From NCBI RefSeq assembly GCF_001263205.1, contig NZ_CP012333.1, forward strand, positions 7,648,001 to 7,712,000: a stretch of 64,000 nucleotides of DNA, written 5' to 3'. The DNA comes from Labilithrix luteola. Its GTDB lineage: Bacteria; Myxococcota_A; Polyangia; Polyangiales; Polyangiaceae. Positions within the stretch are counted from its first letter, which is position 1, and every line of letters starts with the position of its first letter. The notes under the pieces were generated by a model, which worked only from the letters and a program-made list of their open reading frames with translations, had not been told where the DNA came from and did not search any database. This document shows positions 33,427-42,848 of the stretch, piece by piece. A program made the translations under genes and the position numbers.

Positions 33427-33534
33427 ACTTCTTGAACGAACAAGCACTGCACGCGCCGTTCTTTGGGAACACGTCCTGCGAGGCCAGCCGTCGTCGATGG
33501 CCGCGCCGCGCGCAGCAGATTTTCGAGGCCCCTC

Positions 33535-34731
33535 ATGCGCCTTTCCAGGACTGCAGCCTTCGTCCTGCAGGCTTCGCTCATCCTTCTTTTCCTCGCGGGC
33601 TCCAGTGCGCCGTCGCCGCTGTATGCGGTCTACCAATCGGCCTGGGGCTTCAGCCCGATCATGATCACGATCATCTTCGGGACGTACGCGCTCGCCGTGC
33701 TGGCGACGCTGCTCGTTGCCGGCTCGCTGTCGGATTACACGGGGCGCCGTCCCGTTCTGCTCGTTGCCACACTGCTGCAGGTGATCACGATGGCGATCTT
33801 CGCGACGGCGCATGGCGTCGGAGCGCTTCTCGTCGGGCGCGTCGTGCAGGGCATTTCGGTCGGCATGGCCGGCGGTGCGGTCGGCGCCGGCATGATCGAC
33901 ATCGATCGTGAGAAGGGCACCCTCGCGAACTCCGCTCTTCCGCCTCTCGGAACCGCGACCGGCGGCCTGCTCGCCGGACTTCTCGCGCAATACCTGCCGG
34001 CGCCGACAGTGCTCGTTTACGTCGTCCTCGGTGTCGTCTTCGTCGGGCAGCTCGTCGCGCTCTTGTTCATGCCCGAGTCGATCAGCCCGCAGCCGGGCGC
34101 GCTCGCATCGCTTCGCCCCCGCATCGGACTGCCGCCGAACCTGAGGCGCCCCACGCTGCTTGTCGCGCCGGCGCTCGTCGGGGCGTGGGCTCTGGCGGGC
34201 TTCTATCTCTCGCTCGGCCCCACGCTCGCGCGGCGGCTTCTCGGGTCGCACTCGCTCGCTCTCGGCGGTCTCGTCGTCTTCGTGCTTGCCGCAAGTGGGT
34301 CGATCACCGTGATGCTCACGAGGCTGCGGCCAGCTGCGTCGCTCGTCACGTTCGGCGCTGCGGGGCTCATCGTCGGCGTGGGCCTCACGCTCTTGGCAAT
34401 GGCGAGTATGTCGAGCGTCGTCTTCTTCCTGGGAGCCACGATTGCGGGAATGGGCTTCGGCGCTGCTTTCCAAGGAAGCATGCGCATGGTTTTGCCTCTC
34501 GCGGCGCCCCACGAGCGCGCGGGCGTCCTCTCCGTGCTCTACGTGATTGCCTATCTCGCCATGGGACTACCGGCCGTGTTGGCGGGAATTGGAGTTGTCT
34601 ATGGCGGCGGTGTGATCGCTACGGCTCGCGAATACGGCATGGGCGTCATGGCGCTCTCCTCGCTCGCCTTGGTCGGGACGCTGGCACGCCGGCGATCGGT
34701 ATCGACCGTCGCAGCACCTGCTAAATCCTGA
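33535..34731 (+). CDS. MFS transporter
   Basis: 398 aa with twelve predicted helices. Loop 2-3 has the MFS motif A, GSLSDYTGRRPVLL, and helix 4 carries GRVVQGISVGMAGGAVGAGM. The proportions fit a drug/metabolite:H+ antiporter of the arabinose-efflux type. Control by the divergent TetR suggests export of a toxic compound that is also the regulator's ligand. GAGG sits 7 bases before ATG 33535. Confidence 0.9.
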   Translation: MRLSRTAAFVLQASLILLFLAGSSAPSPLYAVYQSAWGFSPIMITIIFGTYALAVLATLLVAGSLSDYTGRRPVLLVATLLQVITMAIFATAHGVGALLVGRVVQGISVGMAGGAVGAGMIDIDREKGTLANSALPPLGTATGGLLAGLLAQYLPAPTVLVYVVLGVVFVGQLVALLFMPESISPQPGALASLRPRIGLPPNLRRPTLLVAPALVGAWALAGFYLSLGPTLARRLLGSHSLALGGLVVFVLAASGSITVMLTRLRPAASLVTFGAAGLIVGVGLTLLAMASMSSVVFFLGATIAGMGFGAAFQGSMRMVLPLAAPHERAGVLSVLYVIAYLAMGLPAVLAGIGVVYGGGVIATAREYGMGVMALSSLALVGTLARRRSVSTVAAPAKS

Positions 34732-34861
34732 ATTCCTCCCTTCGTGGCTGACAACGAAGTTCGTGAAACCCGTTATCGGGACGCCTCGTCCGAAGAGAGC
34801 CGCCGAGCGCGAGGAGGAGGGCGAGAGGAACGCATCCGCTCTCGCCCCCTTCTCCGCAACG

Positions 34862-36217
34862 TCAGTGCTTCTTCGCCGGCGTGGTGGCCGGTGTCTTTGC
34901 CTTCGTCGGGGGTGATGCCTTGGCCGCCGGTGCCGAGTTGCTCGGCGCAGCGGAGGCCGCGTTCGCTGTGGTGGGGGGCGTGGTCGCCGTGGCGGTGGCC
35001 GTGGCCGTGGCGCTCGGGCTCGTGTTGAGAAGCGGGCTTTGCCCGATGCCATGGGTGCGGGTGGCGAAGAAGACGCTGCCCGCGACGGCGAGCACGATGG
35101 GAATCGCAATCCACTTCGGGGGGCCGCCGCTCGAGCGAGCCGGAGCAGCCATCGCCCCGTGCCGTGTGGCCGGGACCGAGGAGCCTTGGTAGTCCTCGAA
35201 CGCGGGCCGCGAGTTCCAATTCTCGTTTGCGTATTCGGTCATCGTCGAGACGAGCGAGCGGTGATCCCGAATCTTCGATTGGAGGAAGATGCGCTCGGGA
35301 ATCGCCTGGTTCTGGATGGGCGCGAAGGCCGCCTCGAGCGATTGGAGCTTCTCGCGTGTGCGATTGAGGCAGCGCTGGATGGCGCCGCGGAAATCGTCGC
35401 TTCGATTACCGAGGTCCCACAGGCTGCGCGTGGCGCTCTCTGCGTCGTTGGTCGTCTGGTCATCGTGGTTCTCGATCATCTCGAGAAGGATGGGGGTGAC
35501 GGTCGCGATGGCCGCCGCCTTGTCCGGCACGTTGCCGAGGTCGGCCATGTGCGCGTAGTCACGCGCGGCGCGCCAGCGTTCCTTGCGCGACGACGACTTC
35601 ATCTTGCGGAGGCATGACTCCGGAGTGAGCTGCTCCCCGGGCTCGTCGACGTAGTCGCGCGGCCTGTTCGCGGCGGCGAGGGTCTCGGCGACCTTGTTCT
35701 GCATCTCCTCCTGGAAGGCCGGCCCCGCGTGCTTCTGGTAGAGTTGGCCGTACTGCACGCTCAGCTTGAACGTCGCGTCGGCGGCCATCTTTTTGGTCCA
35801 CGCTTCGTTCGCGCGATGCCACTGATCGGGACCGCTGAGGCCGAACTCGCGCACGACCGCATCGAGGTCCTTGCTCTTGCGGCTGAGGGCAACGGCGACT
35901 TGCGCATACTTGTCGAGGGTGAGGCCCTCCTCGACGTCCTGACTCATGTCGCGGACGTCGCCGAAGTTCGCCTGCATCGACGCCTGCTGCAGCTGCATGT
36001 GGAACTTGGCCTGCAGCTGCCCCGTCGGATCGGCCTGGAAGCGCTCGTACCAGGCGTTGTACGCCATGGCGTACGTGTGGGGATCGAGGCCACGTGCGGC
36101 AAGCCAGTTTTGCCAGTGGGCGTCACCCTGGGGCTCACCGAACTGCGTGCGGAGCGCGCTCTGTTTGCTCGTGATCTCTGCCAGGGCTTCCAACGTCACG
36201 CCATAGATCGCTTCCAT
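34862..36217 (-). CDS. Two-repeat protein with C-terminal membrane anchor, unknown function
   Basis: 451 aa. The N-terminal 170 residues hold a duplicated helical module: repeat 1 has GL at 43-44, AW at 55-56 and D63-x-T65-x2-L68; repeat 2 has GL at 126-127, AW at 139-140 and D147-x-T149-x2-L152. A HEAT-like helical region follows (about 200-330). One transmembrane helix lies at 368-385, and the end is an Ala/Thr/Pro tail with an alternating Ala-Thr run encoded by a GTGGCC-type DNA repeat. With no signal peptide, the repeats should be cytoplasmic. I know no family with an assigned function. Its only close neighbour is the convergent MFS gene. Confidence 0.72.
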   Translation of the reverse strand: MEAIYGVTLEALAEITSKQSALRTQFGEPQGDAHWQNWLAARGLDPHTYAMAYNAWYERFQADPTGQLQAKFHMQLQQASMQANFGDVRDMSQDVEEGLTLDKYAQVAVALSRKSKDLDAVVREFGLSGPDQWHRANEAWTKKMAADATFKLSVQYGQLYQKHAGPAFQEEMQNKVAETLAAANRPRDYVDEPGEQLTPESCLRKMKSSSRKERWRAARDYAHMADLGNVPDKAAAIATVTPILLEMIENHDDQTTNDAESATRSLWDLGNRSDDFRGAIQRCLNRTREKLQSLEAAFAPIQNQAIPERIFLQSKIRDHRSLVSTMTEYANENWNSRPAFEDYQGSSVPATRHGAMAAPARSSGGPPKWIAIPIVLAVAGSVFFATRTHGIGQSPLLNTSPSATATATATATTPPTTANAASAAPSNSAPAAKASPPTKAKTPATTPAKKH

Positions 36218-36603
36218 CGTGCCTCACCCTATACGCGGCCGCCGCTCTGGCGTGCTCGTCGGATCGACACATGCCGGCGTTCGCGAGTAACAGCACGCCA
36301 ACGAATTTGGGCACACCTTGTGTGTTCGTCGGCGTGTCAGGCGGGATGTCCCAATAGGTCGTTGACTTTATCGATTAGAACTGACGTGCCGTCGTTGGCC
36401 GACGCGATGGGTCGGTCGTGACCGGAGAAGCGATCTCCGTAGCGGCAAGCGCGTACGCGGCCAGCCGTGCATGCCGTTGCGCGAGTTCGGAGGGAGATTC
36501 AGCCACCATCGAGGCTCGTTGACGGCATCCGCATGGGATTCCTGACGCAACGAACTCTGATACATCCAGCACCAAGCCCCATGAGCGTTTGGGTGGAGAC
36601 GTC
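36218..36603. other. 386-bp divergent intergenic region
   Basis: Separates the two-repeat membrane protein from the propeller lipoprotein. It is less GC-rich than the genes and has no credible ORF. Small inverted repeats (for example CACAC/GTGTG near 36313-36330) and several TTGAC-like boxes (36362, 36521) are present, but I cannot assign a promoter with confidence. Confidence 0.5.
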
Positions 36604-38436
36604 ATGCGAAGAGTGAATTGGTCGGCAGCTCGGTGCCTATTGGCCGCGTGTGCCTTGCTGCTCACAGTCATCGGGTGTCAAAACGACAACGTTGCTCTCC
36701 AAGGAAGCGACGGCCACGAAGCTCGCTCCGATGCGGGAGCAGGCACCCTCGGCATCGCGGTGTCTCCTTCGCTCGTCGAGTTCGACGTTGGCTGGTCAGT
36801 CGTCGTGGACGTCACGGTCGCCAACGTGTCGTCGGTCCCCGCGGAGATTTCGGTCGACGGGCTTCCCACCGGCATGAGCGTCATCGCGACGCCGCCGGAG
36901 ACAATGGCTGTGAGCAGTCTTCACCTGGCCTCGGACGCGTCGATCTCTCCGGGAGAGTATCCGCTCACGGTCCGTGCGCGTGCCGGCGAGGCGACTGCGA
37001 GTGCGACGGTCGTCGTACGCGTTCGCCCGCCGGTCGCGCCATTCGTGCTCACGGTGACGCCGAACCATCTGACGGTCGCCCAGGGGGACCGATTCGAAGT
37101 CGCCGTCAACGTGACGCGAAACGCAGGCTTCTCGGGCCCTCTCGAAGTCGCCCTCGCCCCTGAATCTCGAGCGCTTGGATTCACGGCGACCGGCTTCACG
37201 TTGCCGCCGGGGGTGACGGCGGGGGTTCTCTCCGTCCGAACGAGCCTCGACGCACCGCCGGGGGAGACGACACATCTCCTCGTTCGTGCGGATTCGAGTG
37301 ACACGTGGAGCGGAGATACCCTCGAAGTCGACGTCGAAGGTCGTCATGGCGGTATCGACACGAGCTTTGGCGCGGCCGGCTATCGCGTCGTCACGGGCTC
37401 GGCGTTCGCTGGGTTGGAGAATACCCGTGCCGCCGTACAGGCCGACGGGAAGATCGCGGTGGCGTTCTCGCGGTCCGATTCCGTTTCGGCGCTTGCGCGA
37501 TTGAATCCGGATGGGGCGCTCGACACGACCTTCGGCATCGGCGGTACGACGGAGTTTGCGAACGCTTGGGACTTCGTCCCATCGGCCATCCTCGTCACCG
37601 ACGACGGCAAGGTCGTCGTGGGAGGAGCCAAGGGCGACGCCTTCGTCATCGCCCGATTCTTGCCGTCTGGCGCCCCCGATTCGTCGTTTGCCACGACGGG
37701 CGCAGTGAGCACGACGCTCGGTGCTGGGACCTATCTCGGCGGGCTCGCAATGTTCGGCAAGGATGTCGTGGCCGCGGCGGTGGCAGCGTTTTCACCAAAA
37801 CTTTTCCGCTTTCGCACGGACGGTACGCTCGATACGTCATTCAGCGGTACCGGAGGTCGCGCCGTCCCTTGCGGAAGCGCTCCGCGTGCACACGGAGTCA
37901 TGGCTGCCGGCGATAGGGTGACGGTCGGCTGTTCGACGTACTTCGGCTACGTCGCGACGCGCCTTCTCGGTGACGGTTCGCTCGACACGTCGTTTGGAGC
38001 TGCGGGATCCGCGCAAGTTGCGATTCCCGAGTTCGGCAGCATCCTGTCGATGCGAATCGCGCCGCAAGCCGACGGCAAGATCCTCCTCGCTGGGAACGCG
38101 GGTATTGCTCGTTTGACGGCGAGTGGTGCTGCGGACCCGACGTTTGCAGCTGGAGGGCGTGTGACGCTGAAAGCGACCGGCGATGTCGCCCTCCAATCCG
38201 ACGGCAAGATCCTCGTCGCCGGTGAGCCCGAGGTAAGTGCTCCCAGCTACCTCTTTCGGCTGACGACGACCGGCGCCTCCGACGTCACGTTCAACGAGAC
38301 GGGACGTCTCTCACTCGCATACGGGGACTACACGGCGTTCGATTCGATGGTCGTCGGTAAGGACGGTCGAATTTACGTCATCGGCAATACCACTCGTCCG
38401 AATCCTGGTCTTGCCATCGCGCGGTACTGGCCATGA
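36604..38436 (+). CDS. Lipoprotein with seven delta-60 (DUF5122) repeats, paralogue 1
   Basis: 610 aa. Lipobox VIGC (Cys25). Residues about 45-250 contain two immunoglobulin-like modules (SPSLVEFDVG, TPNHLTVAQGD). The rest is seven copies of the delta-60 repeat, recognisable by G-x-x-D-(T/S/P)-(S/T)-F followed by QADGKI-VAG: GIDTSFG, ALDTTFG, APDSSFA, TLDTSFS, SLDTSFG, AADPTFA and ASDVTFN. Seven repeats suggest a closed seven-bladed propeller. Likely an outer-membrane surface lipoprotein for binding; no catalytic motif. Its stop overlaps the start of paralogue 2. Confidence 0.82.
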   Translation: MRRVNWSAARCLLAACALLLTVIGCQNDNVALQGSDGHEARSDAGAGTLGIAVSPSLVEFDVGWSVVVDVTVANVSSVPAEISVDGLPTGMSVIATPPETMAVSSLHLASDASISPGEYPLTVRARAGEATASATVVVRVRPPVAPFVLTVTPNHLTVAQGDRFEVAVNVTRNAGFSGPLEVALAPESRALGFTATGFTLPPGVTAGVLSVRTSLDAPPGETTHLLVRADSSDTWSGDTLEVDVEGRHGGIDTSFGAAGYRVVTGSAFAGLENTRAAVQADGKIAVAFSRSDSVSALARLNPDGALDTTFGIGGTTEFANAWDFVPSAILVTDDGKVVVGGAKGDAFVIARFLPSGAPDSSFATTGAVSTTLGAGTYLGGLAMFGKDVVAAAVAAFSPKLFRFRTDGTLDTSFSGTGGRAVPCGSAPRAHGVMAAGDRVTVGCSTYFGYVATRLLGDGSLDTSFGAAGSAQVAIPEFGSILSMRIAPQADGKILLAGNAGIARLTASGAADPTFAAGGRVTLKATGDVALQSDGKILVAGEPEVSAPSYLFRLTTTGASDVTFNETGRLSLAYGDYTAFDSMVVGKDGRIYVIGNTTRPNPGLAIARYWP

Positions 38437-40382
38437 GGAAGCCAATGACATTGCGGAGTACTCTCGCCGAGACGTCGTCGGTCGCGCGGTCGATCGGACC
38501 GCGTGTCGTCGGCATTGGCGCTGCAGTCCTCCTTCTCGCCTTCGCAGCTTGTAACGGCGCTGTCGAGGAGCCGTCCGCACCGGACCTTGGTGCGGGCGAG
38601 GGAAGCGTTGGCGATCCCGACGCTGGTGCCCTCCTTCGGTTGAGTCTCGATCCGCCGGTGATCCGCCTCGACCCGGGCTCGGAGGGCACGACGACCGTGC
38701 TCGTTGCGAACGCCACCGGCGAACCCGTCGATCTCTCGGTGATGAACTTGCCGCTCGGGATGAGCGCCGTCTTCGACGGCAGCACGGGGGCTTCGAGCAC
38801 GCTGACGATTCGCGTCGCGAACAATTTGATCGGTGACTTTCCGCTCTCCGTCCGTGCACGCGTCGGAGCAACGTCGGCGAGTGCGATGCTGACGGTCGGA
38901 GTGAACAACGTGGCGGCGCCGTTCACGTTCACGCTTGCGACCGATGGCGCCAAGCTCTCCAGGGGAGAAACGTTTCCGCTCCGCGTGCATGTCGAGCGCG
39001 GAGGAGGAATCGCTCTGCCCATCACCGTCTCGCTCCTCACGCCCCCGCCGGGGTTCGATGCGTCGACGTTCAACATCTCCGCGACCGCGAACGACGGCGT
39101 CTTGAACCTTCGCACGAACGGGCTCGTCCCTCGCGGAACGTCCACCGCATTGAGCATTCGGGCCACCACTGGAAGCCAGTCCGTCGACCGTACGTTCACC
39201 GCGTCGCTCGACGCTCCTTCGGGGAGCCTCGACGAGACGTTCGGCGGGGGCTCGGTCATCACGCCCGTCATCGACGTTGCCCCGACTCCGTCGGTCATCC
39301 ATTCCGCCGTCCAGGCGGATGGCAAGCTCGTCGTCGGTACGACCCTCAACAACGGCTCATCGATCCAGATGGGCGTCGTTCGTTTCAACGAGGATGGGTC
39401 TCTCGACGAGACATTCGGTCCAAATGGGACGAGGAGGACGAGCTTCGCGCAATCGGCGCAGCTCGCAGGGCTCGTCATCCAGCCCGATGGCAAGCTGGTC
39501 GTCGCCGGCTCGGATTCTGGCTCGACCAGTCGCGTAGTGCTCGCTCGCTTCTTGCCCAACGGCGACTTGGACCCCTCGTTCGACGGCGACGGGATGCTGA
39601 CCGTCAATCTGGGATTCGGTATCGGGGCCAATGCGACAGGGCTCGCCCTCGCAGGCGACAAGCTCGTCGTCTTGGCGAATGGCGGTGGTTCGGACTTCGT
39701 TCTCCTTCGCTTCGCTGCCGACGGCTCGTTGGACTCGAGCTTCGGTGGAAGTGGGATTCGACCGGTCGACATCGGCGGAACAGCCACCGCTCGCGGCGAA
39801 GCCCTCGCCGTCGTCGCCGGCAAGATCACGATCGCCGGCTCCTTGAACAACGACTTTCTCGTCGCGCGCTTCGCGGAGGATGGTTCGTTCGATCCGTCGT
39901 TCAATGCCGTGGGATGGCGAAACATCCCGATGGGAGTGTCGTACGCCATAGCGACGCGTCTCCTCGTGCAGGCGGACGGGAAGCTTGTCCTCGCGGGGCA
40001 CAACGACGCCATCGTTCGGTTGACCAGCGCGGGCGAGCTCGATGCGACGTTCGGCGCCGGAGGAATCACGACCTCCGCCACCTTGGGGTCACGCCCCTTC
40101 GTGGGGTGGTTCGCGCCTGCTTTGGCGGAGCTGCCCGGAGGGAAGCTCATCGCGGCGGGGACGGCCGATTCCACGTCGAGTGGTCCGTTGGACTTCTATC
40201 TGCTTCGCCTCACGGAAGCAGGTGCCCTCGACACGTCATTCAACGACTCCGGCGACGTTCTACTGCCGGCCGGCGGAGCGGAGCTCGGCTCGGTGTCGGT
40301 CGCGCCCGATGGGCGGATCTATGCGGTCGGTCGGAGAGCGACGCTTCCGCGGCGATTGTTCGTCGCACGCTTTTGGCCCTGA
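38433..40382 (+). CDS. Lipoprotein with seven delta-60 (DUF5122) repeats, paralogue 2
   Basis: 649 aa. Lipobox AFAAC (Cys40), then an Ala/Gly/Asp linker, Ig-like modules (LDPPVIRLDPGSEG, TDGAKLSRGET) and again seven delta-60 repeats (SLDETFG twice, DLDPSFD, SLDSSFG, SFDPSFN, ELDATFG, ALDTSFN). Domain order equals that of the upstream gene, so the pair arose by tandem duplication. The ATG overlaps the upstream TGA (ATGA), giving coupled translation and probably equal amounts, as for two subunits of one surface complex. Confidence 0.83.
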   Translation: MRKPMTLRSTLAETSSVARSIGPRVVGIGAAVLLLAFAACNGAVEEPSAPDLGAGEGSVGDPDAGALLRLSLDPPVIRLDPGSEGTTTVLVANATGEPVDLSVMNLPLGMSAVFDGSTGASSTLTIRVANNLIGDFPLSVRARVGATSASAMLTVGVNNVAAPFTFTLATDGAKLSRGETFPLRVHVERGGGIALPITVSLLTPPPGFDASTFNISATANDGVLNLRTNGLVPRGTSTALSIRATTGSQSVDRTFTASLDAPSGSLDETFGGGSVITPVIDVAPTPSVIHSAVQADGKLVVGTTLNNGSSIQMGVVRFNEDGSLDETFGPNGTRRTSFAQSAQLAGLVIQPDGKLVVAGSDSGSTSRVVLARFLPNGDLDPSFDGDGMLTVNLGFGIGANATGLALAGDKLVVLANGGGSDFVLLRFAADGSLDSSFGGSGIRPVDIGGTATARGEALAVVAGKITIAGSLNNDFLVARFAEDGSFDPSFNAVGWRNIPMGVSYAIATRLLVQADGKLVLAGHNDAIVRLTSAGELDATFGAGGITTSATLGSRPFVGWFAPALAELPGGKLIAAGTADSTSSGPLDFYLLRLTEAGALDTSFNDSGDVLLPAGGAELGSVSVAPDGRIYAVGRRATLPRRLFVARFWP

Positions 40383-40396
40383 TTGGGTCGGGCGCT

Positions 40397-40861
40397 TCAG
40401 CGGCGGCGGAGCGTCAGGCCGACGAGTGAGGCGAACGTCACGGCGAAGACGAGGCCGCCCGTCACCGAGAGGATGAAGGCCATCGGCTTCACCTCGTCCA
40501 CGATGCCGGCCATCGCGCTTCGTGCTGCACGTCGCGTGCAGTTTGCGACGGCGACACCGAGCGGGCCGTCGCCGTCGCGACCGAGGCGTGACTCGAGCTC
40601 GTCCACCACGCCTCGGGCGACGTTCCGGGCGGCGTGCTTCGAGCCGTCACCGAAACGTTCGCGGACGCTCGCGTCGTCGAGCTCCTCCAAGACGCCTCTC
40701 ATCGTGCCGCGCGCCATCTGCTCGGCGCGTGCGCCGGGAGGCTGCTCGGGGAGGGCGTCGGTCATTCCGCGGGCGATCTGGCGCCCGGTTGCGCGCACGA
40801 CGGTCGCGGCTTCGTCGGCGGCGCTGAGAATCGCGGAACGGCCACGCTTGATGGGACCCAT
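40397..40861 (-). CDS. Hypothetical protein with C-terminal transmembrane helix
   Basis: 154 aa, mostly helical, rich in Ala/Arg/Glu. The body has weakly repeated R-x-x-A-R-x3-x-G-(M/V)-x-(D/E) segments (GRQIARGMTDAL, ARNVARGVVDEL, ARSAMAGIVDEV), three copies about 45 residues apart, suggesting three related amphipathic helices. A single helix at about 126-148 and LRRR end the protein, as in a tail-anchored inner-membrane protein. No family recognised. It follows the Cys-rich lipoprotein by 62 bases. Confidence 0.6.
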   Translation of the reverse strand: MGPIKRGRSAILSAADEAATVVRATGRQIARGMTDALPEQPPGARAEQMARGTMRGVLEELDDASVRERFGDGSKHAARNVARGVVDELESRLGRDGDGPLGVAVANCTRRAARSAMAGIVDEVKPMAFILSVTGGLVFAVTFASLVGLTLRRR

Positions 40862-40923
40862 ACCTCTCGAAGAGGCAGGTTCCGTTCCGCGTTCCGTTCC
40901 GCGTTCGCGTCAGCTCGGCCGAG

Positions 40924-41889
40924 TCAGAGACAGCCGACGAGCGAGTCGTAGATCGACGTCGTCTTGCCGGGCAGGCGTGCGTGCAGCGGATCGTCGCCGG
41001 CGAGCGCGCTGACGAGCGTGCTCGGGTTCGCGTAGAGCTTGACCGAGCAGCTCTTCAGGATGGCATCCGAAACGACGCTGCCCTTCGAGTCGACTTCGGT
41101 GTTGGCGAGCGCGAAGGTCCAGGTGCAGGAGCGCACCTTGTTGGCCGCGCCGTCGACGGCGCAGGCGAAGCCGAGCGCTTCGATGTCCGAGTAGTCACCC
41201 TCGCAGAAGGTGTCGCCGCAGACGTCGTCGAAGCCTTTGGCGAGCTTGCGCGTCGTGTCCATCCACGCCGAGCCGTCGCCGCCGCCGTTCCAGAGGAAGT
41301 CCTTCATCTCGACGAACGGGCCTTCCGTCGACGTGGGCGGGAGGTTGCCCACGACGCCGTCGAAGCAGTCGACGAGCGCGTCGTAGAACGACTTGTCCGT
41401 GCCGGGGAGGGCGCGGTGAATGACGTCGTCACCGGGGGCCGCGAGTGTGTCGAGGAACTTCTTCGAGGTCGTGTTGACCGGGATCTTGCAAGACCACGTG
41501 TGCGCGTCGCTCGTGATCGCGCCGCTCGCGGGGGCGACGTACTCGATGCTTCCGCCGAAGACCCACGTGCAGTCCTTCATCTTCTTGGCCTTCGTCGTGG
41601 CCGAGCAGGCGAGGCGAACGCTCGTGAGGTTGCTGAAGTCACCTTCGCAGAAGGTGTCGCCGCAGACGTTGTCGAAGCCCTTCACGAGGGCGTGCTTCAC
41701 ATCGATCCAGCGCGTGTAGTCACCTTCCGACAGCGCCTCGGAGAGATCGGAATAGCTGGTCTTGAGAGCGTCTTCCGACGAGACGGCGTCGTCCGAAGAG
41801 TCAGTCGTTCCCGCGCAGCCTGTACCGGCAATGGCGAGAGCGAGGGGGAGGACTGCGGAATAGCCCAGTGATCGCGAGAAGGTCATCAT
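40924..41889 (-). CDS. Cys-rich lipoprotein with an internally duplicated domain
   Basis: 321 aa. Strong ribosome site AAGGAG precedes ATG-ATG at 41889/41886; lipobox GTGC (Cys25). The mature part is two tandem copies of a domain of about 140 residues, each with KGFD(N/D)VCGDTFCEGD(F/Y)S, a later CTW(V/T)F and a terminal LPG-(D/T)-SxYD-LV-C. The conserved cysteines should form disulfides. I do not recognise the domain; it appears lineage-specific. The residue after the lipid Cys is Ala, consistent with outer-membrane sorting. Confidence 0.75.
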   Translation of the reverse strand: MMTFSRSLGYSAVLPLALAIAGTGCAGTTDSSDDAVSSEDALKTSYSDLSEALSEGDYTRWIDVKHALVKGFDNVCGDTFCEGDFSNLTSVRLACSATTKAKKMKDCTWVFGGSIEYVAPASGAITSDAHTWSCKIPVNTTSKKFLDTLAAPGDDVIHRALPGTDKSFYDALVDCFDGVVGNLPPTSTEGPFVEMKDFLWNGGGDGSAWMDTTRKLAKGFDDVCGDTFCEGDYSDIEALGFACAVDGAANKVRSCTWTFALANTEVDSKGSVVSDAILKSCSVKLYANPSTLVSALAGDDPLHARLPGKTTSIYDSLVGCL

Positions 41890-41959
41890 GGCGAACGGCT
41901 CCTTTCTTAGAGCCGGTCGGCCGAAGTGCAAGGAAATGTGCGGCAACGCTCGAAATTGT

Positions 41960-42847
41960 TCACCGACCTGCCGCATCCGAGGCAAGCGCGCGAACTTCTT
42001 CGGCAAATGCCACCGCACTTGGTGTCCTGGGCACGTCACGACGGAAAAGAAGCGCCGTCAGCTGGGAGGGAGGCGTGGGGCTCAGCGCCAGGACGGGCAG
42101 TCTGTCGGGATCGGCGAACCGCGGCTCGGGCAGGAGCGTGACCGCGAGTCCGGCCCGCACGATCGCCAGCAGCGACCCGACCGCGCTCGACTCCAGCACG
42201 ATGCGCGGAGAGAACTTCGTGCTCGCGAGATACGTGTCGACGGAGGAGCGGGCGCGCAGCCCTCGCGCGAGAAGCGCGAAGGGTTCGTCGTCGAGCGCGC
42301 GCAGCTCCACGTGCGTCTCGCCGGCGAGGCGATGGCGCTTGCCGACCACCAAGCCGAGTCGGCTCTCGAAGACGGGCTCGGCCTCCACTTCCGCAAGGCG
42401 TGTCGAGCCGAGCGCGAGTCCCACGTCGAGCTTTCCCTCCGCGAGTCGTCCTTCCACGCGGCTCACGACGATCTCCTGCGCGTGGATGCGAACGCCCGGA
42501 TACTTCCGCAGCACCGCCGAGAGCGCCGGCACCGCGAGGCCTCGAAGGCTCGGCAAGTACCCCACGCGGAGCGTGCCCATCGTCAGCCCGCGCAGCGCCT
42601 CGACGGCCAAGGTGCCCGCGCGCACGTCTTCGATCACGCGCGAGGCATGCGTGCGGAAGATCTCTCCGGCTTGCGTCAGACGCGCACCGCTTCGCCCGCG
42701 CTCGAAGAGCGGAGAGCCGAGCTCGTCCTCGAGTTGCTTGATCTGCTGCGACAACGTCGGCTGCGAGACGTGCAGCCGGCGCGCGGCCTTGCCAAAGTGC
42801 GCCGCGTCGGCGACGGCGAGGAAATAGCGGAGGTGCCTTAGCTCCAT
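41960..42847 (-). CDS. LysR-family transcriptional regulator
   Basis: 295 aa. Standard LTTR: helix-turn-helix FGKAARRLHVSQPTLSQQI at about 18-36, a linker helix, then a periplasmic-binding-like effector domain (LRVGYLPSLRGLAVPAL, then RLGLVVGKRH). The sequence resembles the CynR/BenM-type branch. Divergent from the ThDP enzyme/aldehyde dehydrogenase operon, with a palindrome at its own start; by the usual LysR logic it represses itself and activates the operon when a pathway intermediate binds. Confidence 0.92.
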   Translation of the reverse strand: MELRHLRYFLAVADAAHFGKAARRLHVSQPTLSQQIKQLEDELGSPLFERGRSGARLTQAGEIFRTHASRVIEDVRAGTLAVEALRGLTMGTLRVGYLPSLRGLAVPALSAVLRKYPGVRIHAQEIVVSRVEGRLAEGKLDVGLALGSTRLAEVEAEPVFESRLGLVVGKRHRLAGETHVELRALDDEPFALLARGLRARSSVDTYLASTKFSPRIVLESSAVGSLLAIVRAGLAVTLLPEPRFADPDRLPVLALSPTPPSQLTALLFRRDVPRTPSAVAFAEEVRALASDAAGR

Positions 42848-42848
42848 C

